A stretch of DNA of 64,000 nt. It comes from Peptostreptococcus porci. GTDB lineage: Bacteria; Bacillota; Clostridia; Peptostreptococcales; Peptostreptococcaceae. This document shows positions 24,879-33,290 of this stretch, piece by piece; within the stretch, counting starts at the first letter, position 1; every line of letters begins with the position of its first letter. The translations under genes were made by a program, and so were the position numbers. The notes beneath the pieces were generated by a model. That model had not been told where the DNA came from. It searched no databases and saw nothing but the letters and a program-made list of their open reading frames with translations. The DNA is taken from positions 124,001 to 188,000 of the forward strand of contig NZ_VUNE01000001.1 in the NCBI RefSeq assembly GCF_009695815.1, in the 5' to 3' direction.

Positions 24879-25016
24879 GAGTTCATAATGATATGCCTAA
24901 AAACAAATATAATAGAGTGAACGATGACTTTATTATGTAAGCTTCTACGCGGAGGCTTACACAGAAAAGCGTGCATATTCCGAGAAAAATATTATCGGAT
25001 GTTGCAGGCTCTTTTT
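24879..25016 (+). ncRNA. Unclassified structured RNA (small RNA or leader element)
   Basis: About 138 bases from a clear promoter to a terminator-like hairpin, with three consecutive stems. H1: AATAGAGT (24911-24918) with ACTTTATT. H2: GTAAGCTTC (24937-24945) with GAGGCTTAC, loop TACGCG. H3: 24969-25009, with TCCGA/TCGGA inside and TGCA/TGCA outside, followed by TCTTTTTG. The H2 loop ACGC can pair with GCGT at the foot of H3, suggesting a pseudoknot or switch. It does not match any riboswitch or housekeeping RNA consensus that I can recall. A second extended -10 (TGATATAAT near 25169-25177) could start gnd separately. From 25017 to 25227 there is no gene. Confidence 0.55.
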
Positions 25017-25227
25017 GTATTTAAATGCTTTCATAAAAATGATGTTTTTTCAAAAAAAACGAATAACTCTGCAAAATAGGTTTTATGATTGAAAGCATAT
25101 AAAAAAGTGTATTAAATAATTGAGAAAAGTTTTTAATGTGTTTTGGTTTTTTTATACGATTTAAAAAATGATATAATGTAAATAACAACAATGGATAAAA
25201 AATATTTGTTTAGATAGGAGAAAAATT

Positions 25228-26661
25228 ATGAAAAATAATATAGGTGTAATTGGATTGTCGGTAATGGGAAAAAACTTGGCATTCAATTTTGCAGATAATG
25301 GATACAAGGTTTCAATATTTAATAGAACTATAGCAGTCGTTGATACAGTGAAAAGAGAATACGCTGGAGAAAATATATACCCAACATATTCGCTAAAGGA
25401 GTTTGTAGGCTCTCTTGAAAAACCTAGAAGGGTTTTTATTATGGTAAAATCTGGGCAACCTGTTGATTCTATGATTCAACAGCTACTAGATTATGTTGAG
25501 GAGGGCGACATAATAATCGATGGTGGAAATTCATATTTTAAAGATACTACAAGAAGAACGAAAGAGCTGAGCGAAAGAGGTATTAATTTTATTGGAGCCG
25601 GGATATCTGGAGGAGAAGAAGGGGCACGATTTGGACCTGCCATTATGCCAGGTGGAAAAAAAGAAGCATATGATTACGTGAGCGAAATGTTTGAACGTAT
25701 TTCGGCAAAGGCTTATGGTGAACCTTGTTGTAGATACATTTCCGAGAACGGAGCAGGTCATTATGTGAAGATGGTCCATAATGGAATAGAATATGCTGAT
25801 ATGCAGCTTATTAGTGAGGCATATTGGATTCTTAAAAATTTGGGAGGAATGGATAATAAGGAAATGCAAGAAGTTTTCAAGGCTTGGAATAAGAGCGAGC
25901 TGGAGAGTTATTTGATTGAGATAACTTCAAACATACTTGGAGAAAAAGACGGAGATGACTATTTACTTGACAAAATTCTAGACAAGGCTTCTCAGAAAGG
26001 AACTGGTAAGTGGACAAATTTAGAAGCCATAAATCTTGGTGTTGATATTTCTGTAATAACATCTGCTCTTAATGCCAGGTTTATGTCTAATCTGAAGGAT
26101 GAGAGAAAAATTGGAGAAAAATTATTTGGAGAAAGTCTTGGTATTTATAACGGTCAATTCAAAAGTATTGATACGAGTACCATAGATAGAGAGTTGCTTG
26201 TGAGACTTGTAAAAAATTCGCTTTACATCTCAAAGATAGTTGCATATGCTCAAGGATTTAAATTACTATTGTCTGCTCAAAAGGAATATGGTTGGAAGCT
26301 GAACTTTTCTGAGATAGCAAAAATATTTAGGGGTGGATGCATAATTAGGGCAAAATTTTTAAATGATATTTCTGATGCTTTTTTGAAGGATGGAGATATA
26401 GACAATTTGATATTTACAGATATATTCTCAGAAGAAATAAGAGAAAGAATGGATGATTTTAGAGACTTGATGTCCAGAGTAGTGGCTCTTGGGATTCCAG
26501 CAAATGCCATGAATTCAGCTTTGGGATATATTTATTCTTATTCAAATGGAAATAGTAGTGCCAATTTGATTCAGGCTCAAAGAGATTATTTTGGAGCCCA
26601 TACCTTTGAGAGAATAGACAAGGAGGGGGTATATCATAATGAATGGAATAATGAAAACTAA
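25228..26661 (+). CDS. gnd: 6-phosphogluconate dehydrogenase (decarboxylating)
   Basis: Oxidises and decarboxylates 6-phosphogluconate to ribulose 5-phosphate with NAD(P)+. The N-terminal Rossmann domain has GVIGLSVMGKNLAFNFAD, an unusual Ser-Val where Leu-Ala or similar is common. The substrate-binding site shows IIDGGNSYFKDTTRR, and the catalytic helix YVKMVHNGIEYADMQ with the conserved Lys. The C-terminal tail is of the long dimeric type (477 residues). TAGGAG precedes the ATG. It overlaps zwf by 23 bases, so the oxidative pentose phosphate genes are co-translated in reverse pathway order. Confidence 0.95.
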   Translation: MKNNIGVIGLSVMGKNLAFNFADNGYKVSIFNRTIAVVDTVKREYAGENIYPTYSLKEFVGSLEKPRRVFIMVKSGQPVDSMIQQLLDYVEEGDIIIDGGNSYFKDTTRRTKELSERGINFIGAGISGGEEGARFGPAIMPGGKKEAYDYVSEMFERISAKAYGEPCCRYISENGAGHYVKMVHNGIEYADMQLISEAYWILKNLGGMDNKEMQEVFKAWNKSELESYLIEITSNILGEKDGDDYLLDKILDKASQKGTGKWTNLEAINLGVDISVITSALNARFMSNLKDERKIGEKLFGESLGIYNGQFKSIDTSTIDRELLVRLVKNSLYISKIVAYAQGFKLLLSAQKEYGWKLNFSEIAKIFRGGCIIRAKFLNDISDAFLKDGDIDNLIFTDIFSEEIRERMDDFRDLMSRVVALGIPANAMNSALGYIYSYSNGNSSANLIQAQRDYFGAHTFERIDKEGVYHNEWNNEN

Positions 26662-28015
26662 AGGAATAGTTATATTTGGTGGGACTGGAGATTTGGCATA
26701 TAGAAAATTATTTCCTTCGCTATTTAATTTATTCAGCCTAAATCAACTGGAGGACGGATTTAAAATAGTTGGTGTTGGTAGAAGAGGATTCACAAATAAT
26801 CAATATAGAGACATAATAAAGGACTGGGTTATTAAATTTTCCAGAGTTGCTCATACCGAAGAAAAAGTGGAGCTTTTTTTGGATATGATACATTATTATG
26901 AGATGGATATGAACGATATCAATATGTATGATGGCTTGGGAGAATTTTTGAGAAAATCAAAGCTCAATACAGACAGTTTAATTTATTACTATGCTGTATC
27001 TCCTCAATTGTTTGCTCCGATAACAGATGGATTGAAATTGTCGAATTTAACGAACGACGCAAAGGTCATGATCGAAAAACCATTTGGAGAAACTTTGGAA
27101 CTCGCTGAGAAGCTATATTTTAATTTAAAAACTTGCTTTTCAGACGAAAACATATTTCATATAGATCACTATCTTGGGAAAGAGATGATTATAAATATTA
27201 TGACTTTGAGATTTTCGAATGCTGTTTTTTACGGTATTTGGAATAAGGAATTTATTGAAAGTGTTGAAATCAACGCATATGAAATACTTGGTGTGGATAG
27301 CAGAGGTGGATATTACGACAAGAGTGGAGCATTGGCAGATATGATTCAAAACCATCTGTTTCAAATAATGTCGATCGTGGCAATGGAAAAACCAGTTGAT
27401 TTTTCTAGTGCTTCAATAAAAGCCTCTCAGAGCGAAGTATTTAAATCCTTGAAGAAAATTAATTCTCGTAAAATCGATGAAAGACTAGTTATGGGACAAT
27501 ATAAAGGTTATCTAGATGAACCAAAGGTGTCCAAGAATTCTAAAACTGAAACGTTTGTATCTATGAAACTGGAAATAGAAAATGAAAGGTGGAATGGAGT
27601 CCCGTTTATTCTAAGAACTGGCAAAAAGCTTGAAAGACGTGAAAGTGAAGTAGTGATAAATTTCAAAGCCATTGACGATAGAGAAAAAGGAAATACATTG
27701 GTAATAAAAATTCAGCCTGATGAAGGGGTAAAATTTGATTTTAATATTAAAAAACCAGGTACAGAAAACAGTATTCAAGAGGTAAGTATGGATTTTTGTC
27801 AGAGTTGTATATTGGAAAATAGAATGAATACACCTGAAGCTTATGAAAGACTGATAAAAGCCTGTATGGATTCTGATAAGAGTCTGTTTTCAATGTGGGA
27901 TCATATTGAGTTGAGTTGGAAATACATAAATGAAATCGTATCAGCTTATAAAAAATACTCAAATAAGTTATTCATTTATGAGCAGGGAAGCTTGGGACCT
28001 GCCGAAAGTTTGTAA
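26639..28015 (+). CDS. zwf: Glucose-6-phosphate 1-dehydrogenase
   Basis: Oxidises glucose 6-phosphate to 6-phosphogluconolactone, making NADPH. The N-terminal coenzyme fold has VIFGGTGDLAYRKLFPSL, and the active site FHIDHYLGKEMI with the catalytic His; the first residue is His where Arg is most common. VMIEKPFGETLE and the substrate-binding IQNHLFQIMSIVAME are also present. The length of 458 residues is slightly short of typical 480-500. GGAGGGGG lies ten bases before the ATG at 26639 inside the end of gnd. No lactonase (pgl) gene is adjacent. Confidence 0.95.
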   Translation: MNGIMKTKGIVIFGGTGDLAYRKLFPSLFNLFSLNQLEDGFKIVGVGRRGFTNNQYRDIIKDWVIKFSRVAHTEEKVELFLDMIHYYEMDMNDINMYDGLGEFLRKSKLNTDSLIYYYAVSPQLFAPITDGLKLSNLTNDAKVMIEKPFGETLELAEKLYFNLKTCFSDENIFHIDHYLGKEMIINIMTLRFSNAVFYGIWNKEFIESVEINAYEILGVDSRGGYYDKSGALADMIQNHLFQIMSIVAMEKPVDFSSASIKASQSEVFKSLKKINSRKIDERLVMGQYKGYLDEPKVSKNSKTETFVSMKLEIENERWNGVPFILRTGKKLERRESEVVINFKAIDDREKGNTLVIKIQPDEGVKFDFNIKKPGTENSIQEVSMDFCQSCILENRMNTPEAYERLIKACMDSDKSLFSMWDHIELSWKYINEIVSAYKKYSNKLFIYEQGSLGPAESL

Positions 28016-28127
28016 ATAAGTGTGTTCTATATGATAAAAAAAGGGTATAATCTAACTATAGAATATAAAAGTTTATGGAACATATTGATCTAAATAATAT
28101 AAAATTAGTTGTTTTGGAGGTAATGAA

Positions 28128-29054
28128 ATGAGTGATAGACAAATATACGACATTATTATTGTTGGAAGTGGACCGGGAGGAATGACTGCTGGGATATATG
28201 GTGGAAGAGCAGAGCTAAAGACGTTGATATTAGAAAAGAATTTTCATGGCGGACAGATGGTTTCAACTAATGAAATTGAAAACTTTCCTGCTTTACCAGA
28301 CACTAATGGAATAGAACTATCGAATAAAATGCTTGAGCATGCCAAGAAATTTGGTGCAGAGATAGAATATAAGGGTGTTGATTCAATAGAGGTACTAGAC
28401 AATGGGTTAAAAAAATTGATATCTGGTAATGATGAATTTTTGGCTAGAACTGTAATTTTATCGATGGGATCTACGTCTAGAAAATTGGGAATTGATAATG
28501 AAGAAAAATTGACTGGAAGAGGTGTTGGATATTGTGCTATATGTGATGGAGGCTTCTACAGAAATAAGGTAGTGGCTGTAAACGGTGGCGGAGATACTGC
28601 AGTTGAAGATGCCCTTTATCTATCAAGAATCGCATCGAAGGTATATATTATCCACAGAAGAGATGAATTTAGGGCGAATAAGACTCTACAGACTAGATTA
28701 TTTGAATCAGGTGTTGAGCCAGTATTAAATAGCACAATCAAGGAAATTGTAGGTCAAGATAAGCTTGAATATATTACTACAGTAGATAAAAATACTGGAG
28801 AAGAAAGAAAATTAGACCTTGATGGATTATTCGTTGCAATAGGAGGTATTCCTACTTCTGATTTGGTTAAGGATTTAGTTGAATTAAATCCGCAGGGATA
28901 TGTAATTACGAATGAGGATTGCGAAACTAGTGTTCCAGGAATTTATGCTGTTGGAGATATAAGACAAAAATCTTTGAGACAGGTTATAACAGCAGCTGCA
29001 GACGGCGCTATAGCTGTTCATGCGGCGGAAAAATATATACTTGAAAACAAATAA
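28128..29054 (+). CDS. trxB: Thioredoxin reductase
   Basis: A 308-residue flavoprotein that passes electrons from NADPH to thioredoxin. FAD binding: IIVGSGPGGMTAGIYGGRA. The redox-active pair is in GYCAICDGGFYRNK, with Ile where Thr or Val is usual. NADPH binding: VNGGGDTAVEDALYL. The C-terminal FAD site is YAVGDIRQKSLRQVITAA. TTGGAGG precedes the ATG. It follows zwf after 112 bases with its own possible promoter (TATAAT near 28048). The NADPH made by Zwf and Gnd would feed it. Confidence 0.95.
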   Translation: MSDRQIYDIIIVGSGPGGMTAGIYGGRAELKTLILEKNFHGGQMVSTNEIENFPALPDTNGIELSNKMLEHAKKFGAEIEYKGVDSIEVLDNGLKKLISGNDEFLARTVILSMGSTSRKLGIDNEEKLTGRGVGYCAICDGGFYRNKVVAVNGGGDTAVEDALYLSRIASKVYIIHRRDEFRANKTLQTRLFESGVEPVLNSTIKEIVGQDKLEYITTVDKNTGEERKLDLDGLFVAIGGIPTSDLVKDLVELNPQGYVITNEDCETSVPGIYAVGDIRQKSLRQVITAAADGAIAVHAAEKYILENK

Positions 29055-29095
29055 ATAGAATTGATATTCGATTGCTAATACCTAAATTGATTTTG

Positions 29096-29136
29096 AAACT
29101 CGCACACTCTTTATAATAGATTGTGCGAGTTTTAAA
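29096..29136 (+). terminator. Terminator after trxB
   Basis: AAACTCGCACA (29096-29106) pairs with TGTGCGAGTTT (29122-29132), followed by a short T run. The stem is GC-rich for this genome. Confidence 0.85.
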
Positions 29137-29183
29137 ATACGAACATATATTTTAGCATATTTAAAATTATTCGCAATTTGCTC

Positions 29184-29213
29184 TTTACTAATTTGCCATT
29201 GCTGTGATATAAT
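29184..29213 (+). promoter_or_regulatory. Promoter of purA
   Basis: TTTACT (29184-29189) and TATAAT (29208-29213) are separated by 18 bases, with TGA ahead of the -10. Transcription would start near 29220, giving an unusually long leader of about 200 bases. Confidence 0.6.
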
Positions 29214-29229
29214 CTATAGGTAATAGGCA

Positions 29230-29298
29230 GTGTTCTTGTGGGAAATTTTGTTTGTTGCAATATAAAATTTCATATCCATATAGGACACGATTTTTTTT
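29230..29298 (+). promoter_or_regulatory. Terminator-like hairpin in the purA leader
   Basis: GTGTTC (29230-29235) pairs with GGACAC (29283-29288) and inside it GAAATTTT (29242-29249) pairs perfectly with AAAATTTC (29264-29271); eight T follow at 29291-29298. It stands between the promoter and purA, where a terminator would act as an attenuator. A further pairing ACTATG/CATAGT lies downstream (about 29341-29376). It does not resemble the guanine-type purine riboswitch core. No sensing element was identified. Confidence 0.5.
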
Positions 29299-29424
29299 GA
29301 AATAATAGTGAAAATAATCATTTAAATTTGTGTACTGATAACTATGCTTCAATTGGATTACCGTGATGAACCATAGTATTTGGATACAAAATGATTTCAT
29401 GAGGTATTGGAAAGGACGTATATC

Positions 29425-30702
29425 ATGTTAACAGCGATTACAGGAATAAATTGGGGAGATGAAGGTAAGGGAAGAATGGTAGACCTGCTTTCAGAAGACT
29501 ATGATATTGTAGTTAGATATCAGGGAGGAAACAACGCAGGTCATACAGTAGTGAATGAAAGAGGTAAGTTTATACTTAATCTTCTACCTTCTGGAATTTT
29601 ACGTTCAGATGTTGTCAATGTAATAGGTAATGGTGTTGTAATTGACATAAAGCACTTGGTAAACGAAATGAATAAGCTTATCGATGCTGGAATTGAAATA
29701 TCACCAGATAATTTAAAAATAAGTGATAGAGCAATAATAGTAATGCCTTATCATGTACAGCAAGACTGCTTAGAGGAAGAAAGATTGGCTGATGCCAAGT
29801 ACGGTTCTACAAAGAGAGGTATAGCTCCGGTATATGGAGATAAATATATGAAAAAAGGTCTGAGAATGGGTGAGCTTCTTGACAGTGAGGAGGATCTAAA
29901 ATCCAGACTTAAGGGCATCATCGAATGGAAAAATTTGATGATTGAAAAAGGCTACGGTCAGGAGCCGATATGCTTTGATGAAATGTGGTCATATCTGAAG
30001 GAGTATGGCGATATTGCGAAGAAATTTGTTTGTGATACTGGTGTGTACCTAAATGAAGCCAATAAAAATGGAAAGAACATAATGTTCGAGGCACAGTTGG
30101 GTGCATTGAGAGACATTGATTTTGGAATTTATCCTTTTACATCATCATCATCTACAATCGCTCCATATGCCCCAATAGGTGCTGGAGTTCCAAACTTAAA
30201 ACTTACAAAATCAATAGGTATTATGAAGGCTTATTCAACTTGTGTTGGAGAAGGTCCATTTACTGCGGAGATGTTTGGAGAAAAAGCAGAGGAGCTTAGA
30301 AAAGCTGGAAATGAATATGGTGCTGCTACAGGAAGACCAAGAAGAGTTGGTGGATTTGATATACTTGCATCAAGATACGGTGTAAGAGCTCAAGGATCTG
30401 ATGAAATAGCACTTACTAAACTAGATGTTCTTTCATATTTGGAAGAAATTCCTGTTTGTGTGGGATATACGTACAATGGAGAAAAATTATCAGAATTTCC
30501 AATTGGAGAAAAATTATTCAAAGCAGAACCAGTTTATGAATACAGAAAAGGTTGGATGAAGGATATTTCTGATTGCAGAAAGCTAGAGGATCTTCCAAAA
30601 GAGGCAATAGACTATATCAAGTATATTGAAGAGGTTGTAGATTGTAAGATAAAATATGTTTCAGTTGGTCCTGAAAGAGAACAGTATATAGTTATGCCTT
30701 AG
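29425..30702 (+). CDS. purA: Adenylosuccinate synthase
   Basis: Condenses IMP and aspartate with GTP hydrolysis, the first step from IMP to AMP. The phosphate loop reads GINWGDEGKGRMVDLL, slightly different from the usual GxQWGDEGKGK. IMP binding follows in YQGGNNAGHTVV and KYGSTKRGIAPVYGDK, and the C-terminal guanine site includes TKLDVLSYLEEIPVC. I start at the ATG at 29425, with AAAGGA eight bases upstream; a TTG at 29407 is also in frame. The product is 425 residues. The next enzyme, purB, follows on the same strand. Confidence 0.95.
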   Translation: MLTAITGINWGDEGKGRMVDLLSEDYDIVVRYQGGNNAGHTVVNERGKFILNLLPSGILRSDVVNVIGNGVVIDIKHLVNEMNKLIDAGIEISPDNLKISDRAIIVMPYHVQQDCLEEERLADAKYGSTKRGIAPVYGDKYMKKGLRMGELLDSEEDLKSRLKGIIEWKNLMIEKGYGQEPICFDEMWSYLKEYGDIAKKFVCDTGVYLNEANKNGKNIMFEAQLGALRDIDFGIYPFTSSSSTIAPYAPIGAGVPNLKLTKSIGIMKAYSTCVGEGPFTAEMFGEKAEELRKAGNEYGAATGRPRRVGGFDILASRYGVRAQGSDEIALTKLDVLSYLEEIPVCVGYTYNGEKLSEFPIGEKLFKAEPVYEYRKGWMKDISDCRKLEDLPKEAIDYIKYIEEVVDCKIKYVSVGPEREQYIVMP

Positions 30703-30742
30703 TCAGTGGCTTAACGTATAAATTATTAGAGAAAAATAACGA

Positions 30743-30774
30743 GATGCAGATATTTAATTTTGTCTGCATCTTTT
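30743..30774 (+). terminator. Terminator between purA and purB
   Basis: GATGCAGA (30743-30750) pairs with TCTGCATC (30763-30770), followed by TTTT. The T run is short, so readthrough into purB is likely. Confidence 0.6.
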
Positions 30775-30807
30775 AGAAATATGTTTTGTAGATTATGGAG
30801 GCTTTTG

Positions 30808-32232
30808 ATGAAAAATACATATGAATCACCGCTTACATCTAGGTATGCAAGTAAGGAAATGCAGGAATTGTTTTCTCCTGACAAGAAGTTTAAAACCTGG
30901 AGAAGGCTGTGGATAGCATTGGCAGAAACTGAAATGGAGCTAGGTCTTGACATTACACAAGAACAGATAGATGAACTAAAGCGTTTTAAGGACGATATAA
31001 ATTATGATGTAGCAAAGGCTAGAGAAAAAGAGGTTAGACATGATGTCATGAGTCACGTCTATGCCTACGGTGTTCAGTGTCCAAAGGCGGCAGGAATCAT
31101 ACATTTAGGAGCTACATCTTGCTTTGTAGGAGATAATACTGATTTGATAATTATGTATGAGGCTCTTGAATTGGTAAGAAAGAGATTGGCAAAGGTTATA
31201 TTGACACTGTCAAAATTTGCTGATGAGTATAAATCATTACCGACACTTGGATTTACTCATTATCAGCCTGCTCAACCAACAACTGTTGGAAAAAGAGCTA
31301 CTTTATGGATTCAAGATTTCTTGCTAGATCTTGAAGCTCTGAATGATTTTTTACAAAGAAAAAGACTGAGAGGTGCCAAGGGAACTACAGGTACTCAGGC
31401 TTCATTTTTGGAATTATTTGATGGTGATTTTGAAAAGGTTAAAAAGCTAGATAAGACTGTAGCGAACAAGATGGGATACGAGGATGTGTTTGCCGTAACT
31501 GGTCAGACATATTCTAGAAAGATAGACAGTCAGGTAGTGAATATATTGGCTGGTATTGCTCAGTCTGCAACAAAGTTCTCTAATGATATCAGATTGTTAC
31601 AGCATTTGAAAGAAATCGAGGAACCATTTGAAAAAAATCAGATTGGATCCTCAGCTATGGCATATAAGCGTAATCCGATGAGAAGTGAAAGAATAGCATC
31701 GCTTTCGAGATACGTAATAGCAGACATGATAAATCCCGCTATGACTGTTTCGGGACAATGGTTCGAGAGAACATTGGACGATTCTGCAAATAAGAGAATA
31801 TCGGTGCCTGAGGCATTTTTGGCTATTGATGCAGTGTTAAACCTGTGTTCAAATGTGAGTGATGGGCTAGTTGTCTATCCAAAGGTTATCGAACAGAGAT
31901 TGATGAAGGAGCTTCCTTTTATGGCAACTGAAAACATAATGATGGATGCTGTTAAGAGGGGTGGAAATAGACAGGAGCTTCATGAAAGGATAAGAGTACA
32001 CTCTTTGGAAGCGGCTAGAATGGTAAAGGTCGAAGGTAAAGAAAACGACTTGGTCGATAGAATAGCAAATGATTCAGAATTTGGAATAACAAAGGACGAA
32101 ATACTACAGGTGTTAAAGCCAGAACTTTATGTTGGATGTGCTCCAATGCAGGTTGTAGAATTTTTGGAAAATGAAGTTAAGGTGGCGTTGAACGGAATTG
32201 AAATGATTGACGATGCAGAGATAACTGTATAG
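30808..32232 (+). CDS. purB: Adenylosuccinate lyase
   Basis: Removes fumarate from adenylosuccinate to give AMP, and from SAICAR in de novo purine synthesis. Superfamily signatures are HVYAYGVQCPKAAGIIHLGATS and the catalytic loop GSSAMAYKRNPMRSERI. Other conserved stretches are THYQPAQPTTVGKRA and LRGAKGTTGTQASF. I chose the ATG at 30808 with GGAGG seven bases upstream; the 48-base in-frame extension covers the terminator hairpin. The length of 474 residues is the long form seen in many Firmicutes and eukaryotes. Confidence 0.94.
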   Translation: MKNTYESPLTSRYASKEMQELFSPDKKFKTWRRLWIALAETEMELGLDITQEQIDELKRFKDDINYDVAKAREKEVRHDVMSHVYAYGVQCPKAAGIIHLGATSCFVGDNTDLIIMYEALELVRKRLAKVILTLSKFADEYKSLPTLGFTHYQPAQPTTVGKRATLWIQDFLLDLEALNDFLQRKRLRGAKGTTGTQASFLELFDGDFEKVKKLDKTVANKMGYEDVFAVTGQTYSRKIDSQVVNILAGIAQSATKFSNDIRLLQHLKEIEEPFEKNQIGSSAMAYKRNPMRSERIASLSRYVIADMINPAMTVSGQWFERTLDDSANKRISVPEAFLAIDAVLNLCSNVSDGLVVYPKVIEQRLMKELPFMATENIMMDAVKRGGNRQELHERIRVHSLEAARMVKVEGKENDLVDRIANDSEFGITKDEILQVLKPELYVGCAPMQVVEFLENEVKVALNGIEMIDDAEITV

Positions 32233-32254
32233 TCTGTTATTTGATGGAAAATCA

Positions 32255-32306
32255 CACTGATATTATGAAAATTCATTGATGGATTGGAATAATATCAGTG
32301 TTTTTT
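32255..32306 (+). terminator. Terminator after purB
   Basis: CACTGATATTAT (32255-32266) pairs perfectly with ATAATATCAGTG (32289-32300), followed by six T. Confidence 0.9.
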
Positions 32307-32445
32307 ATTGTTTTGAAAGAAGATATAGGATATTTTTCAGAATATTTTTTTTAATAAAAAATCTAAGTGACTGTTAATTAAAAATGTAATATAATAAAGT
32401 TAATGATAAATGATTATTCTGATAATAGGTTGAGAGGTGGTTATA

Positions 32446-33270
32446 ATGAAGGACTTTAAAGTTGCGATATGTCAGATGTTGACAACAGATAACAAAGAAA
32501 AAAATATAAGTAAAGCCGTTCAAATGATTGAAGAAGCTGCCCAAAATGGTGCGGCATTAGTTGTGTTGCCAGAAATTTTTAACAGTCCGTATGATAACGG
32601 ATGTTTTCCTGTGTATGCGGAAGAATTTCCTGGATATACCTCTATTGCCATGATGGAGGTTGCTAGAAACTGTGGAATATACTTGGTAGCAGGTTCTATC
32701 CCTGAACGAGAGGGTGAAAAAATTTATAACACTTCCTATTTTTATGATAGACAGGGCAAATTGATAGGAAAGCACAGAAAAATGCATTTATTTGATATTA
32801 ACATTGAAGGTGGTCAGTATTTTAAAGAGAGCGATGTACTATCTCCAGGTGACGATTTTGCAGTGTTTGATACAGAGCTTGGGAAGATTGGTATTGGTAT
32901 TTGCTATGATATTAGATTTCCAGAATATTTTAGAGTGTTGTCAGAAAAAGGTGCCGAGCTAATAGTATTGCCTGCAGCCTTTAACATGACTACGGGACCA
33001 GCTCATTGGGAAATATCAGTCAGGATGAGGGCGGTTGACAATCAAGTATATATGGTGGCTGCATCTCCTGCAAGAGATGAAAACGCATCATATGTTTCTT
33101 ATGGAAATTCCAGAATAGTTGATCCTTGGGGAACTATATTGGCGTCTGCACAGACAGAGGAGTGTATTATTTATGGAAATGTTTCAGGGGGAAAATTGTC
33201 TAGTATAAGAGAACAACTTCCACTTATCAAGCATTTGAAAAGAAATAAATATGGCATAGAAATAAAATAA
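32446..33270 (+). CDS. Carbon-nitrogen hydrolase, omega-amidase (Nit2)-like
   Basis: A 274-residue nitrilase-superfamily enzyme. The catalytic triad is visible: Glu in VVLPEIFNSPYD, Lys in KHRKMHLFDI, Cys in IGIGICYDIRFPE. The pattern around the Lys and the FNMTTGPAHW segment resemble Nit2 omega-amidases, which hydrolyse alpha-ketoglutaramate or alpha-ketosuccinamate. Related amidases with other substrates cannot be excluded. The start is the ATG at 32446 with GAGAGGTGG upstream; a GTG at 32437 lies inside that site. The membrane protein gene follows by 20 bases. Confidence 0.85.
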   Translation: MKDFKVAICQMLTTDNKEKNISKAVQMIEEAAQNGAALVVLPEIFNSPYDNGCFPVYAEEFPGYTSIAMMEVARNCGIYLVAGSIPEREGEKIYNTSYFYDRQGKLIGKHRKMHLFDINIEGGQYFKESDVLSPGDDFAVFDTELGKIGIGICYDIRFPEYFRVLSEKGAELIVLPAAFNMTTGPAHWEISVRMRAVDNQVYMVAASPARDENASYVSYGNSRIVDPWGTILASAQTEECIIYGNVSGGKLSSIREQLPLIKHLKRNKYGIEIK

Positions 33271-33290
33271 AAAAATGTGGGGGAATGTTT

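Noticed and set aside
24879-25016. Guanidine-II (mini-ykkC) riboswitch, suggested by ACG in two successive hairpin loops
   Set aside because: Loop sizes and the ACGR consensus are not met in the second hairpin, and the downstream genes are not guanidine exporters or carboxylases.
24924-25079. A 51-codon Leu-containing open frame over the structured RNA upstream of gnd, possibly a leader peptide
   Set aside because: Its ribosome binding site is poor, it runs through all of H2 and the terminator hairpin, and it shows no marked codon cluster that fits gnd-zwf regulation.
29220-29424. Purine or PRPP riboswitch ahead of purA
   Set aside because: I could not find the guanine-riboswitch core or the ykkC-type motifs; only hairpins are supported.
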